DNA of 54,458 nucleotides from Streptomyces geranii (GTDB taxonomy: Bacteria > Actinomycetota > Actinomycetes > Streptomycetales > Streptomycetaceae), in NCBI RefSeq assembly GCF_002954775.1, contig NZ_PJME01000057.1:1-54458 (forward strand). Direction: 5' to 3'. Shown here piece after piece: positions 33,066 to 41,027 of this stretch. The position numbers and the translations under genes are program-made. Each line of letters opens with the position of its first letter. The stretch's first letter is position 1. Below the pieces are notes generated by a model. That model searched no databases. It had not been told where the DNA came from and worked only from the letters and a program-made list of their open reading frames with translations.

Positions 33066-33200
33066 CTACGACGGACACGCAGCCCAGCTGTCCGTCAGCT
33101 CGGCCGCCGCACAGGCTCGGCACCAGCCGAGGCGCGGGTAGCGGCGCGCGACGCTGTCTGGTTCGGGGCCGGTGCCGGTTGTGGTGGTGACGTCCTTCAC
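33066..33200 (-). CDS. 44-residue protein coupled to the helicase gene
   Basis: A short frame (VKDVTTTTGTGPEPDS, then RYPRLGWCRACAAAELTDSW) whose GTG overlaps the TGA of the helicase gene (33197-33200). The WCRAC...CPS pattern suggests a small metal site. Coupled tiny Cys proteins are common in Streptomyces plasmids, but coding status is uncertain. Confidence 0.35.
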   Translation of the reverse strand: MKDVTTTTGTGPEPDSVARRYPRLGWCRACAAAELTDSWAACPS

Positions 33201-35845
33201 GCCCAGTCGACTCCGAGTTCGGTGAGTGCGGTGCGCTGGTCGTGGGTGAGTTTGTCGCGGCGGGTCTTGGTGTTGGAGATCCATACACCCAGCTTGTGCT
33301 GGTGTTCCTGGCCGTCGATGACGACGGCTTCGACGTGCCCCCTCGGCACTGCCTTGTGGGCGCCCTCGCGCTGGACCCACTGGGCGAGGGCCGCCAGACC
33401 GCGCTGGAAGGCTGATGCCTTCCCGGATGCCTTCGCGCCGTCTGTGGTGGTTGGTGCGGGTTGTTCGGCGGGTTTCACTCCCAGGCTTGAGAGTCTGCGC
33501 TGCTGTTCCTCGGTGAGTTGGAACCAGTCGTGGGTCTGTCGTTGGAGCCATCGTCCGAGGTCGTCGCCTTCGAAGAGCACTCCGGGTTCGATGGCGGGGA
33601 GGATGCCGTTGGGTTCGTCGGTGGCGAGGTCGGCGAGGACGCGGTGGTGGCGTTGCCAGTCGAGGGGCCAGGGGCAGTTCCAGTCGGTGTCGATGGCGGT
33701 CAGTTGCGCGGCCCGCATGGTGGCGCGTTCGGGGTTTTTGCCGAGGCCTTCCCTACGGCGGAGGTTGGCCATGTGTTCCCCGACCGGGGTCAGTTCGCTG
33801 TCGGTGGTGCCCCAGAGGGCGTCGCGTCGGGGGGCGAGGTGGCCGTGGGCGCGGTGGTAGGAGCGCAGGACGGCGAGTTTGGTTTCCCAGGCTTCCTCGC
33901 CGGGTTCCCACACGATCCCGGCCTCGTCGAGGAGTTCGTGGCGGTGGTCGTCGAGTTCACCGGCGCGGTAGGTGCGCCGCTGCTGGTGGACCCAGCGCCC
34001 CAGCGGAAACGCCTTCGTGACGCCCACGGTGGTCTCGGTGTCGTAGGGGACGGCGTACAGGCCCGTGATCCCGTTCTCCTTCCGCCACCGGAGCAGGGCT
34101 TGGTAGCCCTCGAGCCACACCAGGGATTCGGGCCGGTAGACCCGCGTGCGCAGGAACGCGGCGATCGTCGCCGCGTCGCGGGGGCTGGAGAAGTTCAGCA
34201 GTACGGACTCCACCGCCCCCTGCGCCCCGTCCCGCTCCTCGGCACCTTCGCCTTCGCTGCCGGCCCCGACGATCCGCCCGTCGTTGTCGCGGACGAGGTG
34301 GTGCGGCTTGGTCCGCGGCTGCCTGGTCAGGGCGTGGGAGGCGAGCTGTTCGACGAGGCGTTCCGAGTGTGAGCGCAGGCCCTGGAGAACGGCTGTGAGC
34401 GGGCGGAACGAGGCGGAGGCGACCATGTCGTCGGGGTCCTCGCCGGGCTGGAGGAAGACGGGCACGATGATCCGCGCGACCTTGGCCGTGCCGTCGGGGT
34501 TCGGCCGAAGGGCCCGGCCGATGTTCTGGACGATCTCGACCTGGGAGCCGCGGGTGTCGGCGAAGCAGATCGCCTCGACACCGCGCTCGCCGGTGATGTC
34601 GACGCCCTCGCCCAGGACCCGCACGCTGGCGAGGAAGGCCCGGTGTACGCGTTTGTTGTCGGCGTCGAGGCCGTCTGCGAACTGGCGCAGGACTTCGCGG
34701 CGTTCGGCGACGAGGTGGTCGCCGCACAGCCACGCCGACCACACCCTCTCCGGGGGCACATGGCGGCCGGCCTCCAGCTCGTAGAACTCCGCATCGATCG
34801 ACGACGCCGGCAGGGCCTCCGCGCCGGCCAGTGCCTCGTCGGAGACCTCGGCCGCGTAGAGCCGGGCTGCCGTCTGCGGAATCTTCTGCGCGAACGCTGC
34901 GGCTTCCTCGACCCGCTGGTGGAATGTCATGACGGTGCGGAGGTTGCGCGCGGCGGCGTGCTCCAGGAGGGCGGTCTGCAGCAGGGCCAGGCGCCGGCCG
35001 CGCAGCGCCTCCTCCGAGAGTCCGGGGCCGGGGGAGGGGTCGCGGATCTCCAGCACGTCGATCTCGAACCCGGCGAGGATGCCCCGCTCGATCGCCTCCG
35101 ACAGACCGAGCTCGAACAGCCACTCGCCGTAGGGGCCGTCGGGGTCGCTGGCCATCGTCGCGATCTCCAGCTCCCGCCCGTCCGCACCCTTCTGCGGGCG
35201 GGGCGAGGCGAGGATGCGCGGGGTCGCGGTCAGATAGAGCCGGAAGTCCGCGGGGATCCGGGAGTTGTCGTGGATCGCCGCCCACGGCCGCCCGAGATCA
35301 CCGGTGGTTGAGTGGGCTTCGTCGACGACGGCGAGGTCGAACGGGGCCATTGTCTGCCCGTACAGCCGCTCCCCGCCCGCCAGCGCGGTCTCCAGCGGCC
35401 CGCGCACCTTCGCCCGGCCCGTGATGTCCTCGGGATCATCGCGGTCCACGAGCGAGGCGTACGTGGCGAACACGACCACCGGCCCCCTGCCCGCCCACAG
35501 GGCGAGCTGGATCGGGTTGGTGGTGGTCCGTACACCGAGCTGCTCCAGGACCTCGTCCTTCTCCAGCGAGCACACCGCGACCATCGGCCCGTGGTGGCCG
35601 ACCCTCCGCCACGCCTGGGCCGTCTGCACGAGCAGGTCGAGGGTGGGGACCATGACGAGGATCCGCCCGCCGCGGAAGCACTCCCGCGCCGCCCACGCGG
35701 CGGTGATCGTCTTCCCGGACCCGGTCGCGGAGACGACGGTCCCGCGCAGCCCCTGCGCCGGTACCGGTGACCTCGTGGGGAATCCCGCCCACGCGCGGAT
35801 GCGCGCGTTCGCTTCCACCTGGTGTTCTCGCAGGCTGATCATCAC
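33197..35845 (-). CDS. SF2 DEAD/DEAH helicase with C-terminal helicase-associated domains
   Basis: An 882-residue helicase. Motif I is SATGSGKT (39-46), motif II is VVDEAHS (about 180), motif III is LTATP, and motif VI is QNIGRALRP. The last ~280 residues contain three helicase-associated repeats (for example AIDTDWNCPWPLDWQRHHRV and LGRWLQRQTHDWFQLTEEQQ). HA-helicases are frequent on Streptomyces linear plasmids and chromosome arms; their role is not established. The start overlaps the upstream CGNR-like gene stop, so they are co-transcribed. The HA module matches those in the fused TniQ at 28271-30568. Confidence 0.85.
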   Translation of the reverse strand: MMISLREHQVEANARIRAWAGFPTRSPVPAQGLRGTVVSATGSGKTITAAWAARECFRGGRILVMVPTLDLLVQTAQAWRRVGHHGPMVAVCSLEKDEVLEQLGVRTTTNPIQLALWAGRGPVVVFATYASLVDRDDPEDITGRAKVRGPLETALAGGERLYGQTMAPFDLAVVDEAHSTTGDLGRPWAAIHDNSRIPADFRLYLTATPRILASPRPQKGADGRELEIATMASDPDGPYGEWLFELGLSEAIERGILAGFEIDVLEIRDPSPGPGLSEEALRGRRLALLQTALLEHAAARNLRTVMTFHQRVEEAAAFAQKIPQTAARLYAAEVSDEALAGAEALPASSIDAEFYELEAGRHVPPERVWSAWLCGDHLVAERREVLRQFADGLDADNKRVHRAFLASVRVLGEGVDITGERGVEAICFADTRGSQVEIVQNIGRALRPNPDGTAKVARIIVPVFLQPGEDPDDMVASASFRPLTAVLQGLRSHSERLVEQLASHALTRQPRTKPHHLVRDNDGRIVGAGSEGEGAEERDGAQGAVESVLLNFSSPRDAATIAAFLRTRVYRPESLVWLEGYQALLRWRKENGITGLYAVPYDTETTVGVTKAFPLGRWVHQQRRTYRAGELDDHRHELLDEAGIVWEPGEEAWETKLAVLRSYHRAHGHLAPRRDALWGTTDSELTPVGEHMANLRRREGLGKNPERATMRAAQLTAIDTDWNCPWPLDWQRHHRVLADLATDEPNGILPAIEPGVLFEGDDLGRWLQRQTHDWFQLTEEQQRRLSSLGVKPAEQPAPTTTDGAKASGKASAFQRGLAALAQWVQREGAHKAVPRGHVEAVVIDGQEHQHKLGVWISNTKTRRDKLTHDQRTALTELGVDWA

Positions 35846-36786
35846 TCAGCTCCCGTCTGACCGACGGGCTCTGGGCGGTCCTGCGGCGTCGGTTTCCCGG
35901 CCGGCGGCTGCTGGAGGGGCGGGGTCTGCTGTTTGCGGCGCCGGCGGTGTTCGCGCTGGGCCTGGGCGCGGGCGCATTCGCGGGTGCAGTACTTGATGCC
36001 GCTGGTGCGGTTCTGCCCGTACGTGGCGCGGCCGCGCTGGCGTACGAAACTGCGGCGGCAGGTCTCATTCGCGCACTCGCGGATCGTGGCGTCCTCGGCG
36101 AGGTGGTTGTAGAGCTGGAGGAACGCCACGGCCAGGACGGTGGGGTAACGGTCGCTCAGACTGCCGATGCCGATACTGAACGGCCTGAGCGCGGCGTTCA
36201 GTTCGCTCACGAGGTTGCCGATCCTGATCTCCAGGACTAGTTCGCGCAGGTGGTCCAGGTCCCGCGGCCACGCTTCCTCACGGTCGGAGTTGCTCGCCTG
36301 CCACTGCGCCAGCTCTTCCTCGGACACTTCCGGCTCGACGAGCGCGTCGAGCCCGCCCCTGCGCCGCAGGGCCAGCCAGGTGGTGACGGCCGCCTGCGCC
36401 TCCCTGATGAATAGCGTGGCCAGTTCGCCGTGCAGGGCGAACGGCGCGCGGGGGTGGTCGCGCTCGCTGAGCTCCTTGAGATGCTCGTAGACGTCGACGT
36501 CCCAGCTCCCGGTGCCGATGCTCCCGCCGAGGTGTCCGTAGGCGCCCATCAGGGCGGCCACGGCGTCGAGGTCCTCGGGGTCGACCTCCATGAACTCGCG
36601 CAGGTAGAAGTCCTCCGGCACGGGGACGGTGTGCGCGCGGGAAGGGAGCTGCGGGGTCCAGACGATCCACTCGCCGTCGGCCCGCACCTTGCGAAGAGGC
36701 ATCAACTCCGGTGTCGGCACGGGCGTCCCGGGCCAAAGCGTAGGACGAAAGCGTGGGTCAACGTATGCCTCCATGAGGGGCATCAT
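35842..36786 (-). CDS. CGNR-type zinc-finger-like protein
   Basis: A 314-residue protein ending in ECANETCRRSFVRQRGRATY and KYCTRECARAQAQREHRRRR, the CGNR-like zinc finger seen at the end of many actinobacterial regulators. The upstream part (SELNAALRPFSIGIGSLSDR, AFLQLYNHLAEDATIRECA) is helical like other CGNR proteins, which often bind a ligand. The true start could be the ATG at 36774. It is divergent from the nuclease-like gene. The 10-mer GTAGGACGAA occurs in its first codons (36740) and in the divergent promoter (36800). Confidence 0.7.
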   Translation of the reverse strand: MMPLMEAYVDPRFRPTLWPGTPVPTPELMPLRKVRADGEWIVWTPQLPSRAHTVPVPEDFYLREFMEVDPEDLDAVAALMGAYGHLGGSIGTGSWDVDVYEHLKELSERDHPRAPFALHGELATLFIREAQAAVTTWLALRRRGGLDALVEPEVSEEELAQWQASNSDREEAWPRDLDHLRELVLEIRIGNLVSELNAALRPFSIGIGSLSDRYPTVLAVAFLQLYNHLAEDATIRECANETCRRSFVRQRGRATYGQNRTSGIKYCTRECARAQAQREHRRRRKQQTPPLQQPPAGKPTPQDRPEPVGQTGAE

Positions 36787-36868
36787 AGCGTCCAGGAGGG
36801 TAGGACGAACTGTGAATCCTTCGTATCACGTGCAGGGATCGCGGAACGTACCCGAGGGGGAACCAGCG
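36787..36868. promoter_or_regulatory. divergent promoter with GTAGGACGAA repeat
   Basis: Short divergent gap. GTAGGACGAA at 36800-36809 repeats exactly the 10-mer at 36740-36749, 60 bases apart, a helical-phase spacing. It could be an operator for the CGNR-like protein. Confidence 0.4.
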
Positions 36869-37348
36869 TTGACGCAGTGGCAGGACCGTCAGGCGATAGG
36901 CGACATGCACGAACGTCGGGTGGCAGCCGCGCTGCGCGCCCGCGGCTGGACCGTCCAGCCCTGCGGACAGGGCACCTACCCGCCCGCCGTACGGGAAGCC
37001 CTGCGCCGGACCCGCTCCGCCCTGCGGCACTTCCCCGACCTGATCGCCGCCCGCGGCGCCGACCTGATCACCATCGACGCGAAAGACCGCATGCCCAGCA
37101 CCGACTCCGACCGCTACGCCGTCAGCAGGGACACCGTGACCGCCGGTCTCTTCTTCACCGCGGCCCACGCCCCGACCCCGCTGTACTACGTCTTCGGCGA
37201 TTTGAAGGTCCTCACGCCGGCGGAGGTGGTCCACTACACCGCCCACGCCCTGCGTCACCGCAGTGGTGCCTTCCACCTCGTCCGCACAGAGCAGGCGCAC
37301 TGTTTCGACGATGTCTTCGGACCGGTCGGTACAGCAGCTGCGGCATGA
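36869..37348 (+). CDS. PD-(D/E)xK nuclease-like protein
   Basis: A 159-residue protein. RQAIGDMHERRVAAALRARG is the first helix, WTVQPCGQGTYPP follows, and then FPDLIAARGADLITIDAKDR gives a PD...DxK active-site pattern typical of restriction-endonuclease-like folds. A KVLTPAEVVHYTAHA segment follows. The TTG at 36869 is seven bases after GAGGGGGA; an in-frame GTG at 36812 is a longer alternative. Proteins like this occur on Streptomyces linear plasmids and are sometimes linked to replication or transfer; the substrate is unknown. Confidence 0.6.
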   Translation: MTQWQDRQAIGDMHERRVAAALRARGWTVQPCGQGTYPPAVREALRRTRSALRHFPDLIAARGADLITIDAKDRMPSTDSDRYAVSRDTVTAGLFFTAAHAPTPLYYVFGDLKVLTPAEVVHYTAHALRHRSGAFHLVRTEQAHCFDDVFGPVGTAAAA

Positions 37349-37730
37349 CAGCCACCGCATCCCGCCCTGCCAGCCGTAGAGTGCGGGTCCCGTAGCGGGG
37401 CCCGGCAAGCCGGCCGGGCTTCCATCGACGTAGAACCGCCTGCCGCCGATGCGCCCCAGAGGGCAGTCGAGGACCACACCGGCCCCCGGAGCCCGGGGAG
37501 GCATCATCACGATCACACGGCGGGTGATCGCGTCTCCGCAGCCGGGCATCGGGTGCGAGCGGGGCCACTCCCCGGACATCAATGATCTTGCAGAGAATTA
37601 TTTCTATTCAGAATGGCATTTCTGTTAATCATGTACTCGGCGTTCTGTTCCACGAAATTCCTACCGGATATGTCTTTCTGGCCCCACATTCTGCTTTCGA
37701 TCGTGAATAGGGCGCGCTCCGCTGGAGCTG
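37349..37730. other. intergenic with A+T-rich patch
   Basis: About 380 bases. A minus-strand frame ending near 37360 (MSGEWPRSHPMPGCGDAITR) is possible but runs antisense into the nuclease-like gene, so I do not call it. Bases 37580-37690 are unusually A+T rich and probably hold the promoter of the DUF2637-like gene. Confidence 0.4.
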
Positions 37731-38971
37731 GTGGCGGCGGACCGGTTCATCTCGTTCGTTACGTGGGGTGTGGCGGCGGGGATGATTGTGTGGTCGATGC
37801 TGAACAGCACCCCGTACGTGGCCGATCACCTGGCCCCGGAGTGGCGGCGCACGGCGTTCGTGCTGCCCCTGGTGGTCGACCTGGCGTTCGTCGGCGCGCT
37901 GCGCGCGGACGAGATCGCCTCCCGGCACAAGGTGTCCGGTGGGTGGTGGGCCGGGACGCTGCGCTTCTTCACCGGCGCCGCCTCGGTGTTCCTGAACATC
38001 GGGCACAGCGCGGAGCGCGGCGACTTCACGGGCGTGTTCCAGCACCTGGTCACCCCGGGCATCCTCGTGCTGCTCGCCGAAGCCGGGCCGGTCTACCGGC
38101 GCCGTCTCGGGCAGTGCCTGGACGACGTCGAGCTGGAGGAGGCTGCCAAGGCCGATGCCGCCCGCGCGGTCCGGGACCAGGAGGCGGAGCGCCGGCGCCG
38201 CCGGGAGCAGGACGACGCCGACCGCGTGCGGCGCCAGCGGCGGGAGGACCAGGAGTTCACCCTCGACCTGGAGGAGAAGCGCGAGGCTGCCCGCGCCGCC
38301 CGCGAGTTGCAGGCCCGGCGCCTGGACCTGGAGGAGAAGCGCCTCACCACGCCCGTTCCTTCAGCCCACAACGGTGCTGACGGCATGACGGCACACCGTT
38401 ACGACGGCACGACGGCACAGAGCCCCATGGGCCCGCAGACGGAGCGCCCGGCCGCCCGCCCCGCGCACGTGACTGACGGACACGCCCCGGCGGCGGTCCC
38501 GGCCGCACCGGTACGCGTACCAGTCGCGCCTGTTGTGCGCCCGCGCCTCACCCGGGGGTTGCGGCCCCGCAGCCCCGCATGGGAGCCGACAGCGGCTCCG
38601 CTGTCGCGCGCATGGCCGACTCCGGTACGGCAACCGCCGACAGCCCCGTCCCGGCCCGCAGTGACGTCGTGGTGTCCGTGGCCGCTACCCAGACCGCCCC
38701 GGCCCGGGTGGTCACGGCCCGCGTCGAGGCGGACGGGCACCAGGAGCAGCCCGAGCCGGCCGTCGGCCCGGTGAAGGACTGGGAGCTCCCGGGCTTGCCG
38801 GTCGAGTGCGCGCCGGGCCGGGCGCCCGAGCTGCTGACGGACGTCCAGGCGCGTGCCCGGATCGTGTACGGGCTGACCCGTACGGACTGGACGCAGCGGC
38901 GGATCGGGGAGTTCGCGGGCCGGTCGGCCACGACGGTGAACAAGGTCAAGGCGAACGCGTCGGCGGCGTAG
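37731..38971 (+). pseudogene. DUF2637/Spd-like membrane protein with HTH tail, one frame break
   Basis: The N-terminal ~115 residues carry four membrane helices of the DUF2637 type (FISFVTWGVAAGMIVWSML, AFVLPLVVDLAFVGALRADE, TLRFFTGAASVFLNIGHS, LVTPGILVLLAEAGPVYRR). A long Arg/Glu coiled coil follows (about 120-215). The expected C-terminal HTH (RIVYGLTRTDWTQRRIGEFA then GRSATTVNKVKANA) is in the next frame, ending at 38971, so about one base is missing near 38545-38560; without it the frame runs on to 38774. Related proteins are associated with plasmid spread. TGACGGCA repeats lie inside the gene at 38378-38419. Confidence 0.7.
38378..38419. repeat. TGACGGCA cluster within the DUF2637 gene
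   Basis: TGACGGCATGACGGCACA at 38378-38395 is followed by ACGACGGCACGACGGCACA at 38401-38419, so four copies of the GACGGCA core occur in 42 bases. The same core recurs at the parA promoter, in parB and near the right end. Confidence 0.55.
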
Positions 38972-38996
38972 GGCGCCGCGGTTTCGTACGTACGCC

Positions 38997-39037
38997 GTGC
39001 GGGGCCCGGCCGGAGTCATTCCGGCCGGGCCCCGCAC
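38997..39037. terminator. bidirectional hairpin terminator
   Basis: Perfect 18-bp arms (38997-39014 and 39020-39037) with a 5-base loop, between the convergent DUF2637-like and winged-helix genes. Its GGGGCCCGGCCGGA core is the same as that of the palindrome at 40402-40453. Confidence 0.8.
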
Positions 39038-39052
39038 GCGTGTGCCGGCAGT

Positions 39053-39964
39053 TCACAGATCGTTGATGCGGCGCTGCCAGACGGCCTGGGGGTCGTCATC
39101 GTTGTTGAACGGCCTGGCGGGCCGGTTGAAGGCCACCGGCGCCCCGGTGGTGGCTTCGTGGGGGTCGAGCTGGCCGAGGGCGTCGGGGTTGAGGTCGTAG
39201 ACGTGCCGGGTGCGCAGCGGGTCGTCGAAGAGTCCCTGGTGCAGGGGCCGCTTGGAGACCTTGATGAGGCCGTGGGCGGCGAGCTCGGTGAGACCTTTGC
39301 GGCGGGTTTCGTCGCTGAGGTCGTAGACCTCGCGGCCGATCCGGGGCGAGAGCCAGACCTGCTTGTTCTCGCCGCGCCGCTCGTGCAGCAGCACCAGGTA
39401 CATGGCGACCGCGGCCCCGGACAGCTCCATGATCCAGCCGTTGGTCCACAGGCCGGCCGGGAGCTGGACGTACAGATGTTCGTCACGCTGTGCCCGAGGC
39501 AGGGTTTTGATCGCCGGTCCGGGCGCTTGGTAGGGACGGCCGGTGCCCGCGTCGCTCAGGAGGTGAACGGCCGAGGGAGCGCCCTGACGGCGGCGCAGCT
39601 CGATGAACGCCTCGCGGTCGAGCCAGCGCAGCGCCTCCTGTACCCGCCGTACGCCCGCGGGGTTGTCGCCGTACCCGAGCAGCAGGGTCCAGGTGATCGC
39701 GGGGTACTGGAACACGGGCCGGTCCTCGTTGCGCGCCAGCCACAGCATCGAGAGGTACAGCTGCAGCCGGGTCGCGCCGCCCCGCCCGCCGCTGCCACGC
39801 AGCAGCCGCGCCATCGGCGGCGAGTCCCCCTCCGCGCCGGCGCGCGCGATGAACCGGTACCGGACGGCGGCGCTGCGCGCATGACTGATCAGCAGGGCCT
39901 GCTGGGCAGCGGACCGCTGAGCGGAGCGTGCGGCCTTCACCTCGTCATCGGACTCGACGGCCAT
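39053..39964 (-). CDS. winged-helix protein, possible plasmid replication initiator
   Basis: A 303-residue basic protein with two likely winged-helix regions (LQLYLSMLWLARNEDRPVF...LLGYGD, then VYDLSDETRRKGLTELAAHG with LIKVSKRPLHQGLF). This two-winged-helix layout is seen in some replication initiators, and the A+T-rich, repeat-containing upstream region (39965-40110) would fit an origin. The ATG at 39964 is preceded by AGGAG eight bases upstream. Rep function is inference; it could be a transcriptional regulator. Confidence 0.5.
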   Translation of the reverse strand: MAVESDDEVKAARSAQRSAAQQALLISHARSAAVRYRFIARAGAEGDSPPMARLLRGSGGRGGATRLQLYLSMLWLARNEDRPVFQYPAITWTLLLGYGDNPAGVRRVQEALRWLDREAFIELRRRQGAPSAVHLLSDAGTGRPYQAPGPAIKTLPRAQRDEHLYVQLPAGLWTNGWIMELSGAAVAMYLVLLHERRGENKQVWLSPRIGREVYDLSDETRRKGLTELAAHGLIKVSKRPLHQGLFDDPLRTRHVYDLNPDALGQLDPHEATTGAPVAFNRPARPFNNDDDPQAVWQRRINDL

Positions 39965-40111
39965 CGCGTAGACTCCTAGCCAGATAGTCAATTTAGTAGT
40001 GCCATAGCTAAGTGTACCTCTAGAGCCGCTGTAAACGTAGGAGCTAGTTGGGTGCAAGTGGTTATTCAAGTCTAAAACCAGCGGTGAGTGCCTGGTCTAA
40101 AACACCCAGTC
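39965..40111. other. A+T-rich region with GTCTAAAAC repeats, candidate origin or operator
   Basis: A locally A+T-rich stretch upstream of the winged-helix gene. GTCTAAAAC occurs at 40070-40078 and 40095-40103, 25 bases apart. Several CTAG and TAG-rich segments precede it. Candidate iterons or a regulator site. Confidence 0.4.
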
Positions 40112-40141
40112 TTGACGCGCAGCCTCGCACAGGCCTAGAGT
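40112..40141 (+). promoter_or_regulatory. sigma-70 (HrdB)-type promoter
   Basis: TTGACG (40112-40117) and TAGAGT (40136-40141) are separated by 18 bases, close to the consensus for the Streptomyces housekeeping sigma factor. It faces a 190-base region without an open frame that ends in a strong terminator. Confidence 0.65.
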
Positions 40142-40147
40142 GAGGGC

Positions 40148-40370
40148 ACGTTGAAGCACTCACCCGACACGGGGTGGCCAGGTCTGTCGGCCCAGAGGAG
40201 CGGGGGCTGATACGGAGCGAATGCGTGCGGGAGACCAGAAGCGGGCCTCACGGCAAAAGGACTGACCTCCTTCGTAGGTTTCCGCGGTCTCGCAGGTCCC
40301 CGGTACGGGCCTGGCCGCCAGGTTCGCGCAGGTAAGGGGTGACCCCAGGCGGGGTCACCCCTTACGTCTT
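40148..40370 (+). ncRNA. candidate small RNA ending in an intrinsic terminator
   Basis: From the predicted start near 40148 to the terminator near 40370 there is no ribosome-binding site with a plausible frame. The unit promoter, ~220-nt transcript, terminator is self-contained and divergent from the Rep-like gene. It could be an antisense or structural RNA controlling replication or a regulatory leader; no known RNA family is recognised. Confidence 0.45.
40332..40365 (+). terminator. intrinsic terminator
   Basis: Perfect 15-bp stem (arms 40332-40346 and 40351-40365) with AGGC loop, followed by GTCTTTCCC. A classic strong terminator for the rightward transcript; it is followed at 40374-40389 by the palindrome CTGGGCGCGCGCCCAG. 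Confidence 0.85.
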
Positions 40371-40401
40371 TCCCTGGGCGCGCGCCCAGCTGGACCTCGC
40401 A

Positions 40402-40453
40402 TACGGGGAGGGGGCCCGGCCGGAGACGTCTCCGGCCGGGCCCCCTCCCCGTA
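40402..40453. terminator. 52-bp perfect palindrome
   Basis: Arms 40402-40427 and 40428-40453 are perfectly complementary with no loop. It lies ten bases after the stop of the leftward small membrane gene, so it probably terminates that gene, but the length and perfection are unusual. The core is shared with the hairpin at 38997-39037. Confidence 0.75.
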
Positions 40454-40462
40454 CGTCGCTGT

Positions 40463-40717
40463 TTAGATGAGTCCGAGCTTCTCCTCGACGTAGAGGACGA
40501 AGGCGGAGAAGGTCACGAAGGTGCCGCCGCCGTAGGCGGCCTTCTCGAGCCCGGTCGCTCCGTAGTGCGCGGAGATCGTGTAGGCGACGAGGCCTCCGAC
40601 CGCGCCCGTCAGGACGCCGACGATGATCGCGAGCACTCGGGCCCGGATGCGGAGACGTTCGATCTCCCTCTCCAGCGCTTCGCGCGAGGCGGCGGGCGGG
40701 GGAGTAGCGGTGGTCAT
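40463..40717 (-). CDS. small two-helix membrane protein
   Basis: An 84-residue protein with a charged N-terminal helix (REALEREIERLRIRARVLAI) leading into two membrane helices (about 30-48 and 60-76). AAGGA lies eight bases before the ATG at 40717. Function unknown; several similar small membrane proteins occur in this plasmid arm. The divergent region to 41028 holds inverted repeats that may regulate it. Confidence 0.65.
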   Translation of the reverse strand: MTTATPPPAASREALEREIERLRIRARVLAIIVGVLTGAVGGLVAYTISAHYGATGLEKAAYGGGTFVTFSAFVLYVEEKLGLI

Positions 40718-41027
40718 GAACCACGTCCTTGTTCGGTCCAGAAGCGTGCCGCCGGGAGGCCGGCTGCTTCACCGCTGACTGGCGGTATGACGATCGAAGC
40801 GGCCTGGATCTGTACTTCCCAGGGTTCCCCTGTACCGGGACGATTCGGTACGCGTTCCCTTCTGTTCCCGCAGGTGGAGCGCTATGCGGGAACGAAAGCG
40901 AACAAGATCTTTTCAAGTGGGGCGAGGGGGTGTTCGGGCACATGAAGTGATCATGTGTCAGTTCCTGGGATGATTCGGGACCCATGCACGGCCGATCGGC
41001 CCGGGTCCAACGGAGGCTCCCCGCACG
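40718..41027. promoter_or_regulatory. divergent intergenic region with inverted repeats
   Basis: Contains GTTCCCGCA (40864-40872) paired with TGCGGGAAC (40885-40893) and GTACCG (40832) paired with CGGTAC (40846). These are candidate operators for the small membrane gene to the left or the HTH-like membrane protein to the right. No gene seen. Confidence 0.45.

Noticed and set aside
36758..37582. 274-codon minus-strand frame
   Set aside because: It runs antisense through the nuclease-like gene, which has family-like motifs; only its first ~70 codons could be real and they lack a ribosome-binding site.
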